From Candidatus Kuenenia stuttgartensis (GTDB lineage Bacteria > Pseudomonadota > Alphaproteobacteria > SMXS01), in the NCBI GenBank assembly GCA_943329845.2, contig CALQFM020000019.1, positions 1 to 58,665 of the forward strand: 58,665 bases of DNA. Direction: 5' to 3'. The position numbers were made by a program, and so were the translations under genes. The notes under the pieces are model-generated. The model was given only the letters and a program-made list of their open reading frames with translations. It made no database searches and had not been told where the DNA came from. Below, in pieces: positions 24,905-33,107 of this stretch. The first letter of the stretch is position 1; each line of letters opens with the position of its first letter.

Positions 24905-25195
24905 CTATTCTCTGCCTGCGCTATAGAGCCTGTCCGCCCTGTCGCCCTCAAGCTCGACCTGCACGTTGCCGAGAAAGTGCCGGGTCGTCTACAGTTCGGA
25001 CAGCACGTCGAACGCGAACTGGCTGGACGGGCCGACGAATCCGCCCATGTCATGGGTCGAGTCGGGATAGAACACCGATTCCAGAAGCTTCCGGTCGCGG
25101 CGGTCCAGCGCCCAGCAATAGCGGTGGACGATGCCGTCGATTTCCTAACGGTCGGCGACCTGGCGCAGCAGGACGGCATCGATCGCTTCGTTCAC
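24905..25195 (-). pseudogene. Decayed NTF2-like (SnoaL-type) gene with two in-frame TAG stops
   Basis: Translation from GTG at 25195, which overlaps the stop of the Rieske gene by four bases (GTGA), gives VNEAIDAVLLRQVADR, stop, EIDGIVHRYCWALDRRDRKL and onward to VLSEL, stop, TTRHFLGNVQVELEGDRA. This is unmistakably the first half of a SnoaL-like domain; compare DRQAIAANLANHSRGIDRCD in the protein at 26700-27785. Two amber codons at positions 17 and 69 interrupt it and the last third is missing, so it is non-functional. It was once coupled to the Rieske oxygenase gene, perhaps as its small subunit-like partner. Readthrough is unlikely because no neighbour contains an internal TAG. Confidence 0.8.
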
Positions 25196-26586
25196 ACGGC
25201 CTCTCCCCTCACGTAGGAATCCAGCGTCTGGTTGAGGTGGCGGATGCGCACCTCCTGATAGGTCGCGAGCGTCTGGCCCGGCTTCCTGCTGGTGGTGAGG
25301 CCTTCCTGCTGCATGCCCAGGTTCCAGGTGTCCTGGTCATAGACATGGCCCATGAACGCGTCCATGCCGGGCACCGTCGTGTAGGACTGCTCGATGGGAA
25401 TGCGCACCGGCTGGGCGGATTCGGGGCGGTTGCCCGAGCGCGGCACCGGCCGCAGGAACAGCAGATCGAACAGCGACTTGTCCGGGCTCGTCCCGATCGG
25501 CCGGAACCGGTAGACCATCGGCATGGACAGACCCGGGAACAGGAACATGTTCGGGAACAGCGTGTACTCGATGGTGTCGAGGATCTCGGAGTCCGACAGG
25601 TGACCCGTCGCCACGTCGAGCGCGTTCTCGAACTGGTCGCGCAGGAAATTGGACATGGTGCGCCGCGCGTTGCCGCCTTCCGGCACCATCACCGGATTGT
25701 CGACCAGCGACCGGTCGCCCATCAGCATGTTGTCGACCTTCTCCTGCTCGGTCAGCGTCCGTCCCAGATGCGGGCTCTGGATGCCGCTCAGGGAAAGGAA
25801 CCGGTCGACATGCTTGTCGCGGATGTCGTACTGGGTGCTGGGTTCCGATGTGCCCGACAGCAGCTGCGGGTGCGTCACCCGCGTGTGGTAGTTTTCCATG
25901 AACGCCTCGGCGGCCAGCTTCCAGTTGCAGGGCAGCTCCTTCTGGATGTGAACCGTGACGTAGCGGTCCTTCATGTTCCAGTTGGCGAAGTCCTTGGTCA
26001 GGATGCCGAGGTATTCCAGCAGCGGCGGCGCATCGTCGTCCATGTTGATGAAGACGAAGCCGCCCCAGGTTTCCGCGCGCACTTCCGGCAGCTTGTAGGC
26101 TTCGGGATCGACGTGGGTGAAGTCCCAGGCGCTGGGGATGTTCTTCAACGTGCCGTCCAGGTTCCACTGCCAGCCGTGATAGATGCAGGTGAAGTCAGGC
26201 TTGGAGCCCTGGGTATGCGACGGGCACAGCTTGGTGCCGCGGTGCAGGCAGGAATTGTAGAACGCCTTGATGCCGCCGGCCTCGTTGCGCATCACGACGA
26301 TGGAATACCGGCCGATGTCGTAGACCACGTAGTCGCCGGGCTCAGGGATATGGTCCTCGCGGCACGCCCATTGCCAGACCTTGGTCCACATCCGCTCCAT
26401 CTCCAGGTCGAAGAACGCCTGGGAGGTATACCGCTCATAGGGAATGTCCTCGTTGCCGAGGAATTCATACGTCTCCTGGTCGAGCGGTGGCGGCACGCTC
26501 TCGTTCAGGCTGCGGAGGATATCCTGTGCACTCGGCTCGGGCGACGCCGTGGCGTAGCGGCGGGCGATATCGGACAGTTCATTCAT
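25192..26586 (-). CDS. Rieske non-heme iron oxygenase, large subunit 1
   Basis: A 464-residue aromatic-ring-hydroxylating-type oxygenase alpha subunit. The Rieske cluster motif is CLHRGTKLC followed by CIYHGW (C-x-H, 17 residues, C-x2-H). The mononuclear iron site is in AEAFMENYHTRVTH (His-x4-His), with the third acidic ligand expected further on near DTIEYTLFPN. The ATG at 26586 has GGGGAAGCG upstream; the reading to 26667 is not needed. It follows the tandem-NTF2 gene by 113 bases on the same strand and was followed by the decayed NTF2 gene. Electron-transfer partners are not adjacent, so a shared ferredoxin/reductase elsewhere is likely. Confidence 0.93.
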   Translation of the reverse strand: MNELSDIARRYATASPEPSAQDILRSLNESVPPPLDQETYEFLGNEDIPYERYTSQAFFDLEMERMWTKVWQWACREDHIPEPGDYVVYDIGRYSIVVMRNEAGGIKAFYNSCLHRGTKLCPSHTQGSKPDFTCIYHGWQWNLDGTLKNIPSAWDFTHVDPEAYKLPEVRAETWGGFVFINMDDDAPPLLEYLGILTKDFANWNMKDRYVTVHIQKELPCNWKLAAEAFMENYHTRVTHPQLLSGTSEPSTQYDIRDKHVDRFLSLSGIQSPHLGRTLTEQEKVDNMLMGDRSLVDNPVMVPEGGNARRTMSNFLRDQFENALDVATGHLSDSEILDTIEYTLFPNMFLFPGLSMPMVYRFRPIGTSPDKSLFDLLFLRPVPRSGNRPESAQPVRIPIEQSYTTVPGMDAFMGHVYDQDTWNLGMQQEGLTTSRKPGQTLATYQEVRIRHLNQTLDSYVRGEAV

Positions 26587-26675
26587 TTCGCTTCCCCATG
26601 CGCTGTCAGACGCGGCACACACGCCTGACGGTTCACGACGCAGGATAGCTCCCGTCCCACGCCACACAAACCGAA

Positions 26676-26693
26676 ACCGACCGATTAGTCAGT
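26676..26693. promoter_or_regulatory. TetR-type palindromic operator candidate upstream of Rieske gene 1
   Basis: ACCGAC, six bases, GTCAGT: an 18-bp near-palindrome whose mismatches are all pyrimidine-for-pyrimidine or purine-for-purine. It lies 90 bases before the Rieske start and seven bases from the end of the tandem-NTF2 gene. Form and spacing fit a TetR-dimer site; which of the two TetR proteins would bind is unknown. Confidence 0.4.
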
Positions 26694-26699
26694 TCCGTC

Positions 26700-27785
26700 T
26701 CACGGCCCCCAGAACGCATAGAGCGGATCGTCGGGATACTTGCCGCCCCGCGTCGTCAGCGTCTCGTACATGCCCTGCCCGGTCTGGTCGGAGGACGGAT
26801 GGCTCGTCATCCAGTCCATCACGAAAGTGCGGTGGGTGTATTTCCAGACGCCGCCGCGCCGCTCGAACCGGTCGATGTAGCGGCCGCCGGTGAGGTCGTC
26901 GGTGAAGCCATCCGGGCCTGGAACCCTGGTGAAGGCGATGACGTAGCTTTCCGCCACGGCGATATCGCCCTCGACGTCGATCCATTCGTTGGCGACCGAG
27001 TGGGACATGCCCTGACGGTCGGCGGTCGCGCCGATGATCATGCCGCAGAACTCGTCGGCCGAGCCGGCGAAGACGCCCACATCGATGGTCGCTCCCGGAT
27101 GCCAGACCGAACGCAGCAGCGCCTCGTCGCCCCGGTCGGTGGCGCGGGCCTGGGCCATGATCAGCTCGTGGATGTCCTGCTTGGCCAGCACCACGGCGGC
27201 TTTATCGGCCAGGTCGTCGGAAACCTGCACGGCGTTGTCTCCCTTGTTCATGTCCTGCTTCCAGGCGGCGAGCAGCCGGTTGCCCGGATCGTCCCCGCCG
27301 CGGGCGCCGCGGATGAACGGCGGTCCCTCATAGGACGGCAGCGCGGTCCCGGTCGGCGCGCGGTTGGTGTTCCAGTCGAGCACGTAGAGCCGGTGCGTCA
27401 TCTTCCAGACGCCGTCGCGCTTCTCGTGCCGGTCGAGGTAGCGCCCGCCGACCATGGTCTGCAACGGCGGCGTCTCGTTGGTGCGTTCCAGATAGGCGAT
27501 GACGTAGCTCTCGGACAGCGCCCGGTCGCCATCCACCCTGATGGACCGGTTGCAATGACGGTGCAGGGTCATCGGGCGGGTGGCGATCAGCCTGACGATG
27601 ACGTCGGCGAACTCGTCCGCCGGGCCGTCGAACATGCCGTAGGAAACGGTCGCGTCCGGGTGATAGACGGACTTGATGAGTGCGGAGTCGCAGCGGTCGA
27701 TGCCGCGGCTGTGGTTCGCCAGGTTGGCGGCGATGGCCTGCCGGTCAGCGATGGCGGCGATGGCGGATGCAAAGTCGGTGGCCAT
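26700..27785 (-). CDS. Tandem NTF2-like (SnoaL-type) two-domain protein
   Basis: A 361-residue protein made of two related NTF2-like domains. Domain 1 (about 15-170) reads DRQAIAANLANHSRGIDRCDSALIKSVYHPDATVSYGMFDG; domain 2 (about 205-355) reads KQDIHELIMAQARATDRGDEALLRSVWHPGATIDVGVFAGSADEF. Each ends in a similar GGRYLDR/GGRYIDR...GVWK.THR block, so the gene is an internal duplication. Single-domain proteins are the norm, acting as dehydratases, isomerases or hydrolases on polycyclic substrates. Start at ATG 27785 with AGGGAAC upstream; the longer reading to 28169 lies inside the receptor gene. It precedes the Rieske gene on the same strand. Confidence 0.85.
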   Translation of the reverse strand: MATDFASAIAAIADRQAIAANLANHSRGIDRCDSALIKSVYHPDATVSYGMFDGPADEFADVIVRLIATRPMTLHRHCNRSIRVDGDRALSESYVIAYLERTNETPPLQTMVGGRYLDRHEKRDGVWKMTHRLYVLDWNTNRAPTGTALPSYEGPPFIRGARGGDDPGNRLLAAWKQDMNKGDNAVQVSDDLADKAAVVLAKQDIHELIMAQARATDRGDEALLRSVWHPGATIDVGVFAGSADEFCGMIIGATADRQGMSHSVANEWIDVEGDIAVAESYVIAFTRVPGPDGFTDDLTGGRYIDRFERRGGVWKYTHRTFVMDWMTSHPSSDQTGQGMYETLTTRGGKYPDDPLYAFWGP

Positions 27786-27809
27786 GCCGGTTGTTCCCTG
27801 AAGAAAGTT

Positions 27810-27840
27810 GGCGTGCCCGGCCGGAGCGGCCAGGCACGCC
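27810..27840 (-). terminator. Hairpin after TonB-dependent receptor 2
   Basis: A 14-position stem with one mismatch (GGCGTGCC and GGCCG against CGGCC and GGCACGCC), immediately past the receptor stop on the minus strand. The T-run is weak (ACTTTCTT), so termination may be partial and allow some read-through into the NTF2/Rieske genes. Confidence 0.55.
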
Positions 27841-27847
27841 CACCTTA

Positions 27848-30220
27848 CTACATCTTCACCTTTACCGTGACGCCAAGGGTGCGCGGGTCGGCATAGTTGA
27901 CCAGACCGAAGACACCCGGCGCGTCGTACACGCTGGAGATATAACGTTCGTCGAACAGGTTGCGCGCCCAGAAACCGACGGACCAAGCCCCCCCTTCCGG
28001 TCCCACGTCGAGGTTGAGATCGACGACATGGGTCGGCTGGATTTCGGAACGCGGTGTGTTGTCCAGCTTCACGTTGTATTTCTTGCTGACGTACTTGTAC
28101 TGGACGTTGGTCTTGACCTCGAAGTCGCCGATCAGGAAGACATACTCCGCGCCCAGATTGGCCGTCCATTTCGGCGAATTCTGGAGGGTATAGCCGGCAA
28201 GCTGTTTGAAGCCGCCCAGCGCGCCGGCGTCGACATACGGGAAGTCAGTATAGGTCGCCACGAGGTAGCCAAGCGAAGCGTTCAAGGTCAGGCCTTCGAC
28301 CGGTACCGCGATTATCTCGGCCTCGATGCCCCTGGTATGAGCGCCAGCGGCGTTGAGGATCGAGTTGCCGTTGACCGTATTGCCGAACTGATCCTTGAAG
28401 AAATAGATCGAGGCCAACTGGATGTCCTGGTACCAGTTGTAGAAGCCGGTCAGGTTGGCGCGCAGCCGGTTGTCGAACCACTCGCTCTTGACGCCGACTT
28501 CGATGGTATCGACATATTCCGGGTTGTACGGACCGATATCTTCCGGAATGCCGACACGGCCGACGAAGCCGCCTGACTTGAAGCCGTGGGCGTAGTACCC
28601 GTACAGCATCATGTCGTCCGTGACATCAAACTCGGCGCCGACCTTGCCGCCCAAATTATCCCAGGACTCCTTCCCAGTGGGTGTCAGGGCCCCAAGGAAT
28701 ATCTCGTTCGGCCCAGCCGTCATATTCAGCACGGGCCCCCGAAGTTCGGCCTTGCCGGTCGTATTGATGAACGTGCTGATGGCGACATTCATGTCGGTGG
28801 TTTCATGCGTGAACCGCACGCCACCCTGAAGCCGGAACCGGTCAGTGATGTCTACGTAGGTCTGCAGGTAGGCCGACATGGTCTTGGTTGATTGATCGAA
28901 ATCGCTCAACTGACGCAGCCCCGGCGCGGCAAACTGGATGCGGAAATCCTGATAATGGTCATAGGCATAGTTCGCGTAGAACAGGCCAACCAACACTTCG
29001 ACGCCGTCCCAGGGCTTGAAGGTGTCGCGCAGTTCCTGGGTGAACTGCCAGCCCGTCGTCAGGCGATCGGTGTCGTCCAGGAACGCGGGCGTATAATCCT
29101 GGTCGGTATACTCGCGAAGGCGGAAATCCTTATACCCCGTAATGGAGGCGATCTCGCCGATGGCCGTATCCCAGTTCATCTTGAACGTGACCGAGTAGGT
29201 GTCCATGTTCGACAGATTCGGGGAGTTGCCATCGCGCGCGCCATAGTACTTCTTCGGCGCATGGCAACGCTCGCCTGCCGGCAGACAGGGCGACTCATAC
29301 ATGGGAAGCAAGGAGACCCCATTCGGCTCGTTCGGATTGGGGTAGACAGTTCCAGCGGGCTGGAACAGCGCCTCGCCCGGCACGGCGCCGTTGATGGATG
29401 GCGGCGAATCGTCGCGCGAACTGAAATACTCGCCGATAAGGGACGCGCTGAAGTTCTCGCCCTTGTCGTAGGTCAGGTTGAGCCGGAAGCCATTGCGGTT
29501 CTTGTCGCCCAGCGACTTGCCATCGACGATGTTGGTGTTAAAGCCGTCGCGCTGGTGGTGGGAGAAGGTCATCCGACCGGACAGCACGTCCTTGACGATC
29601 GGGAAGTCCATGGCACCCTTGAACTCGAACGTGCTGTAGTTTCCGTAGGTAGCCTCGGCCTGCACCCCGAAATCGCCGGAAGGTTTGTTGGTCACAACCT
29701 GGACCACGCCGCCGGTGCTGTTGGCGCCGAACAGGGTGCCCTGCGGACCGCGCAGGATTTCAACGCGCGCCAGGTCGTAGGTGTCCAGCAGCGACGTCAT
29801 ATTGAAGAACTGCGGCACTTCATCCTGCACCACGACCACGGTCGTGCCGGCGTAGGGATCGGGCTCGATCACGCCCATGCCGCGAATGTTGAACACCGCG
29901 CCGTGCGGGGTATTGGCGAACTGCTGGATCTGAACGTTCGGGATGTAACCCTGCAGCGCCTCGAGGGTCACCGCGTGAATGTTCTCCATCCTCGCGCCAG
30001 AAACAGCGGCGACCGAGATCGGCACATTCTGGATGTCTTCCTCTTTCTTCTGCGACGTCACCGTGACGCTTTCGACGCCCTTGGCGATGTCGCTCCTGGG
30101 CGATTCCGCCGGCTTCCCGGCGGCGGGAGGCGGCGTGTCCTGCGCCTGCGCCGCGCCCGCATATAGCCCGAGCAGGCTCAGACATAGAGCCGTGCTCAAC
30201 CCCAACTTCCTGGTGTTCAT
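27848..30220 (-). CDS. TonB-dependent outer-membrane receptor 2
   Basis: A 790-residue receptor with signal peptide (LSTALCLSLLGLYAGAAQAQ), a candidate TonB-contact region ESVTVTSQKKEEDIQ, plug beginning VPISVAAVSGARMENIHAVTL and a barrel ending PRTLGVTVKVKM. The final residue is Met rather than aromatic, which is less usual for a barrel terminus. GGGGAG precedes the ATG. It lies directly upstream of the tandem-NTF2 and Rieske genes on the same strand and is divergent from a TetR gene, so it probably imports the substrate of this catabolic cluster under TetR control. Ligand unknown; iron chelates remain possible. Confidence 0.93.
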   Translation of the reverse strand: MNTRKLGLSTALCLSLLGLYAGAAQAQDTPPPAAGKPAESPRSDIAKGVESVTVTSQKKEEDIQNVPISVAAVSGARMENIHAVTLEALQGYIPNVQIQQFANTPHGAVFNIRGMGVIEPDPYAGTTVVVVQDEVPQFFNMTSLLDTYDLARVEILRGPQGTLFGANSTGGVVQVVTNKPSGDFGVQAEATYGNYSTFEFKGAMDFPIVKDVLSGRMTFSHHQRDGFNTNIVDGKSLGDKNRNGFRLNLTYDKGENFSASLIGEYFSSRDDSPPSINGAVPGEALFQPAGTVYPNPNEPNGVSLLPMYESPCLPAGERCHAPKKYYGARDGNSPNLSNMDTYSVTFKMNWDTAIGEIASITGYKDFRLREYTDQDYTPAFLDDTDRLTTGWQFTQELRDTFKPWDGVEVLVGLFYANYAYDHYQDFRIQFAAPGLRQLSDFDQSTKTMSAYLQTYVDITDRFRLQGGVRFTHETTDMNVAISTFINTTGKAELRGPVLNMTAGPNEIFLGALTPTGKESWDNLGGKVGAEFDVTDDMMLYGYYAHGFKSGGFVGRVGIPEDIGPYNPEYVDTIEVGVKSEWFDNRLRANLTGFYNWYQDIQLASIYFFKDQFGNTVNGNSILNAAGAHTRGIEAEIIAVPVEGLTLNASLGYLVATYTDFPYVDAGALGGFKQLAGYTLQNSPKWTANLGAEYVFLIGDFEVKTNVQYKYVSKKYNVKLDNTPRSEIQPTHVVDLNLDVGPEGGAWSVGFWARNLFDERYISSVYDAPGVFGLVNYADPRTLGVTVKVKM

Positions 30221-30289
30221 GTGTAACTCCCCGCTGTGTCGGCCGTTGCTCCGGCCCGATTGTCGCTAAGTTCCAAACTATGCATTTAC

Positions 30290-30303
30290 TCAACGATCGT
30301 GTA
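30290..30303. promoter_or_regulatory. Operator-like site 1 (TCAACGATCGT) before TonB receptor 2
   Basis: TCAACGATCGTGTA lies 70 bases before the receptor start. Its left part matches the palindrome TCAACAATCGTTGA at 30449-30462 in the same intergenic space. A TetR-family gene reads away from the other side. A repressor site shared by the divergent pair is the simplest reading. Confidence 0.45.
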
Positions 30304-30448
30304 AATATTTTCCTGACCATATGATCAAAAACATACTGCTATGTCGCTAAAATACCACAATAGGCACCCTAACCAGGTATGTGGAGGCCAAAATTCAACT
30401 CCAAATCCATTTCTTTCGTTCTGGGAGATGATTTGGCAATATTCCTAT

Positions 30449-30462
30449 TCAACAATCGTTGA
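30449..30462. promoter_or_regulatory. Operator-like site 2 (TCAACAATCGTTGA) before TetR gene 2
   Basis: A 14-bp near-perfect palindrome located 58 bases before the TetR start. It shares TCAAC-ATCGT with site 1 at 30290. The surrounding intergenic DNA (30221-30519) is AT-richer than the genes, consistent with divergent promoters. Confidence 0.5.
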
Positions 30463-30519
30463 TGACTTTAGCAACCGACCTTCCCAGATTCCCTCGCCCC
30501 TGGCACCGCGGACCCGCCC

Positions 30520-31170
30520 ATGAATGCTCCCGATACCGGCCCGACAACGCGCGACCGTATCCTCAACGCGGCCGAGCGCCTGTTTGCGCAGCGCGGCTAT
30601 TACGGCGTCACCATCCGCCAGATCACCCGCGAGGCGGGCGTCGACGTGGCGCTGGCCAGCTACTATTTCGGGCCGAAGGCCGACCTGTTCCGGGCGGTGC
30701 TGGAGCGCAGGGCCGAGGAGCTGCACGGTGCCATCCTGGCGTCCATCGACGCCGTGGAGAAACGCGCGGGTGACCGGCCGCCCGGCGTCGAAAGCCTGAT
30801 CCGCGCCTTCGCCCAGCCGTCCATCGACCGGCTGGTGCGCGGCGGCGAAGGCTGGCGCGACTACATCCACATGATGGCGGGACTCTACAGCTCGCAGCAG
30901 AGCGAGTTCCTCGTCGCCATGAACGACATGTACACGCCCGCCATGCGGCGCGTCATGGAGCTGATCCGCCTGTCGATCCCGACGGCCAGCGAACGCAGCG
31001 TGACGCTGTCGTTCTACATGCTGCTGACGGCGGTGATCAGCATCTACTCGGAGACGGTCGGCCTGGAGCGGCTGTCCAACGGGACCATCCATCCAACGGA
31101 TTTCGACGCCATATTGGATCACCTCGCGCCGTTCTTCGCGGCGGGGTTCCATCGCATGGCTTCCGTCTAG
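30520..31170 (+). CDS. TetR-family transcriptional regulator 2
   Basis: A 216-residue TetR regulator with HTH ILNAAERLFAQRGYYGVTIRQITREAGVDVALASYYFGPKADLF near the N-terminus, and a ligand domain with the helix FYMLLTAVISIYSETVGLERL. It is divergent from TonB receptor 2 across about 300 bases holding two related operator-like sites, and reads toward the flavoprotein/Rieske genes. It is therefore the best candidate for local control of substrate uptake and oxidation. No strong ribosome site is visible before the ATG. Confidence 0.92.
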   Translation: MNAPDTGPTTRDRILNAAERLFAQRGYYGVTIRQITREAGVDVALASYYFGPKADLFRAVLERRAEELHGAILASIDAVEKRAGDRPPGVESLIRAFAQPSIDRLVRGGEGWRDYIHMMAGLYSSQQSEFLVAMNDMYTPAMRRVMELIRLSIPTASERSVTLSFYMLLTAVISIYSETVGLERLSNGTIHPTDFDAILDHLAPFFAAGFHRMASV

Positions 31171-31229
31171 AGGTCCTCCCCAGGACCGTACCGTAGCGGG
31201 CATCTCTGCGACCTCGCGCGAATGGTACG

Positions 31230-31241
31230 TGACATCTGTCA
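31230..31241. promoter_or_regulatory. Operator-like palindrome TGACATCTGTCA, copy 1
   Basis: TGACA-TC-TGTCA, repeated exactly at 31264-31275 (34 bases apart, start to start) in the leader of the flavoprotein gene at 31324. A promoter-like TATCAT lies between the copies at 31252-31257. Two identical inverted repeats around a -10-like element suggest a repressor or activator dimer pair. Confidence 0.55.
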
Positions 31242-31263
31242 TGTAAACTGTATCATCGGTTGA

Positions 31264-31275
31264 TGACATCTGTCA
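31264..31275. promoter_or_regulatory. Operator-like palindrome TGACATCTGTCA, copy 2
   Basis: Identical to the site at 31230-31241 and flanked by an extra inverted base pair (A...T). It ends 48 bases before the flavoprotein start codon. Confidence 0.55.
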
Positions 31276-31323
31276 TGCACAATCATGAATCCATGAGGCA
31301 TGGCGCGGAACGGGGAGCGAGAC

Positions 31324-33081
31324 ATGTCCGACACACCTTCATCAAAGATCAGCCGCAGGCAGATTCTGGCGGGCGCCGGCATCGCGGCCGGCGCCGCGGC
31401 GACACTCGCCGTCACTGGATCGGCCGCGGCGGCGCCAAAGACCAGCTGGGATCAGGAAGCGGATATCGTCGTCGTGGGCGGCGGCTCGGCCGCCTGCTCG
31501 GCGGCGGTAACGGCCGCGAGCCTGGGCGACAAGGTCATCCTGCTGGAAAAGGAAGCGATCCTGGGCGGCACCACCAACAAGTCGGGCGGCGTCGCCTGGG
31601 TGCCGAACAATCCGGAGATGCGCAAGGCCGGCGTTACCGACACGCGCGCCGACTGCCTCAAATACATGGCGCGTTTCTCGTTCTCGCAGGCCTACAATCC
31701 CAACAGCCCGACACTGGGCCTCGATGCGCTGACCTACCGGCAGCTCGAGGCGTTCTATGACAATGGCGCGGCGACCATCGAATTTCTCGACAAGGTCGGC
31801 GCCGCCAAATACGCGACCTTCAGGGTGGGCGGCAACCCGTCGCCCGACTATGCCGACCATCTGCCCGAGAACAAGGCACCGAAGGGCCGCTCGCTGACAC
31901 CGGTCAACGACAAGGGCGAGGCGGTCAGCGGCAATATCGGCGACGGCGTCGTGCTGATCGGCGCCATGGAAGCGTGGCTGAACAAGAACAAGGTGCCGCT
32001 GCTGACCGAGCACCGGGTGACCGCCGTGATCAAGGAAGCCGGCCGGGTCGTCGGTGTCGAGGCCGAGAGCGGCGGCAAGACCATCCGGATCAAGGCGCGC
32101 AAGGGCGTGATCTTCGGCACCGGCGGCTATGCCCACAATACCGACCTGGTGCAGCTTCACCAGAAGGCGCTGTACGGCGCCTGCGCCATGCCCGGCTCGA
32201 CCGGCGACTTCATCGCCATCGGCGGCGCGGCGGGCGCGAAGATGGGCACGCTGGGCACCGCCTGGCGGACGCAGGTGGTGTTCGAGGAGGCGCTGAAGAA
32301 CCGGGTGCTGCCGCAGGGCGTGTTCTTCATCCCGGCCGACGCCATGTTCGTGGTCAACAAGTATGGCAAGCGGGTCGTCAACGAGAAGCGCAACTATAAC
32401 GATCGCACCGAGGTGCATTTCGTCTATGATCCGGTGCACGAGGATTTCTCCAACCAGCTGCTGTTCATGGTGTTCGACGGCCGGGTGGTGGACGCGTTCG
32501 GCGGCGCCTATCCGATCCCCGCGCCCGGCAATATCGGCCCCCATGTCATCGAGGCGACCGACCTGCAGTCGTTGGCCGCGGCCATCGGCAAGCGGCTTGA
32601 AGGGCTGAGGGACAAGAGTGGCGGCTGCACCCTGGCCGAGGATTTCCCGGCCACGCTGAAGACCACGATCGACCAGTTCAACGGTTACGCCCGGAGCGGC
32701 AAGGATCCGGACTTCAAGCGCGGCGACCAGTCCTACGACCGGGAATGGCAGGCGTTCTTCTCGCAGATGCGCGAGGGCAGCACCGAGAAGCCCAACAGCA
32801 TGCCGAATTCGACCATGCACCCGCTGCGCGACAAGGGTCCGTATTACTGCATCATCCTGGCCGCCGGCGCGCTCGATACCAGCGGCGGGCCGCAGATCAA
32901 TGAGAAGGCCCAGGTGATGGGCGCGGACGGCACGCCGATCCCCGGCCTCTATGGCGCCGGCAACTGCATCGCCAGCCCGTCGCGCGAGGCATACTATGGC
33001 GCGGGCGGCACCATCGGGCTGTGCCTGACCTTCGGCTACATTGCCGCCCAGACCGCGCACAAGGAGACGGCGGCGGCCTGA
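31324..33081 (+). CDS. Tat-exported FAD-binding dehydrogenase (fumarate reductase/3-ketosteroid-dehydrogenase-like)
   Basis: A 585-residue FAD-binding-2 family protein. The N-terminus has a twin-arginine signal, SRRQILAGAGIAAGAAATLA, with a likely cleavage after AAAA. The FAD motif is IVVVGGGSAACSAAVTAASLGDKVILLEKE, and the C-terminal FAD block is GLYGAGNCIASPSREAYYGA followed by GTIGLCLTFGYIAA. This fold includes flavocytochrome c reductases and 3-ketosteroid delta-1-dehydrogenases; Tat export of a cofactor-loaded enzyme points to the periplasm. GGGGAG precedes the ATG. It is followed by Rieske gene 2 after 26 bases. Substrate unknown. Confidence 0.9.
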   Translation: MSDTPSSKISRRQILAGAGIAAGAAATLAVTGSAAAAPKTSWDQEADIVVVGGGSAACSAAVTAASLGDKVILLEKEAILGGTTNKSGGVAWVPNNPEMRKAGVTDTRADCLKYMARFSFSQAYNPNSPTLGLDALTYRQLEAFYDNGAATIEFLDKVGAAKYATFRVGGNPSPDYADHLPENKAPKGRSLTPVNDKGEAVSGNIGDGVVLIGAMEAWLNKNKVPLLTEHRVTAVIKEAGRVVGVEAESGGKTIRIKARKGVIFGTGGYAHNTDLVQLHQKALYGACAMPGSTGDFIAIGGAAGAKMGTLGTAWRTQVVFEEALKNRVLPQGVFFIPADAMFVVNKYGKRVVNEKRNYNDRTEVHFVYDPVHEDFSNQLLFMVFDGRVVDAFGGAYPIPAPGNIGPHVIEATDLQSLAAAIGKRLEGLRDKSGGCTLAEDFPATLKTTIDQFNGYARSGKDPDFKRGDQSYDREWQAFFSQMREGSTEKPNSMPNSTMHPLRDKGPYYCIILAAGALDTSGGPQINEKAQVMGADGTPIPGLYGAGNCIASPSREAYYGAGGTIGLCLTFGYIAAQTAHKETAAA

Positions 33082-33107
33082 CCAGTGGGGCACACGCGGA
33101 GGTGACC

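Noticed and set aside
24905-25195. Amber readthrough (stop-codon recoding) in the NTF2-like sequence
   Set aside because: No other gene in the window has internal TAG, and the C-terminal third is also lost, so decay is simpler.
31342-33093. 583-codon minus-strand reading opposite the Tat flavoprotein
   Set aside because: Antisense artefact; the plus strand has Tat and FAD motifs with a ribosome site.
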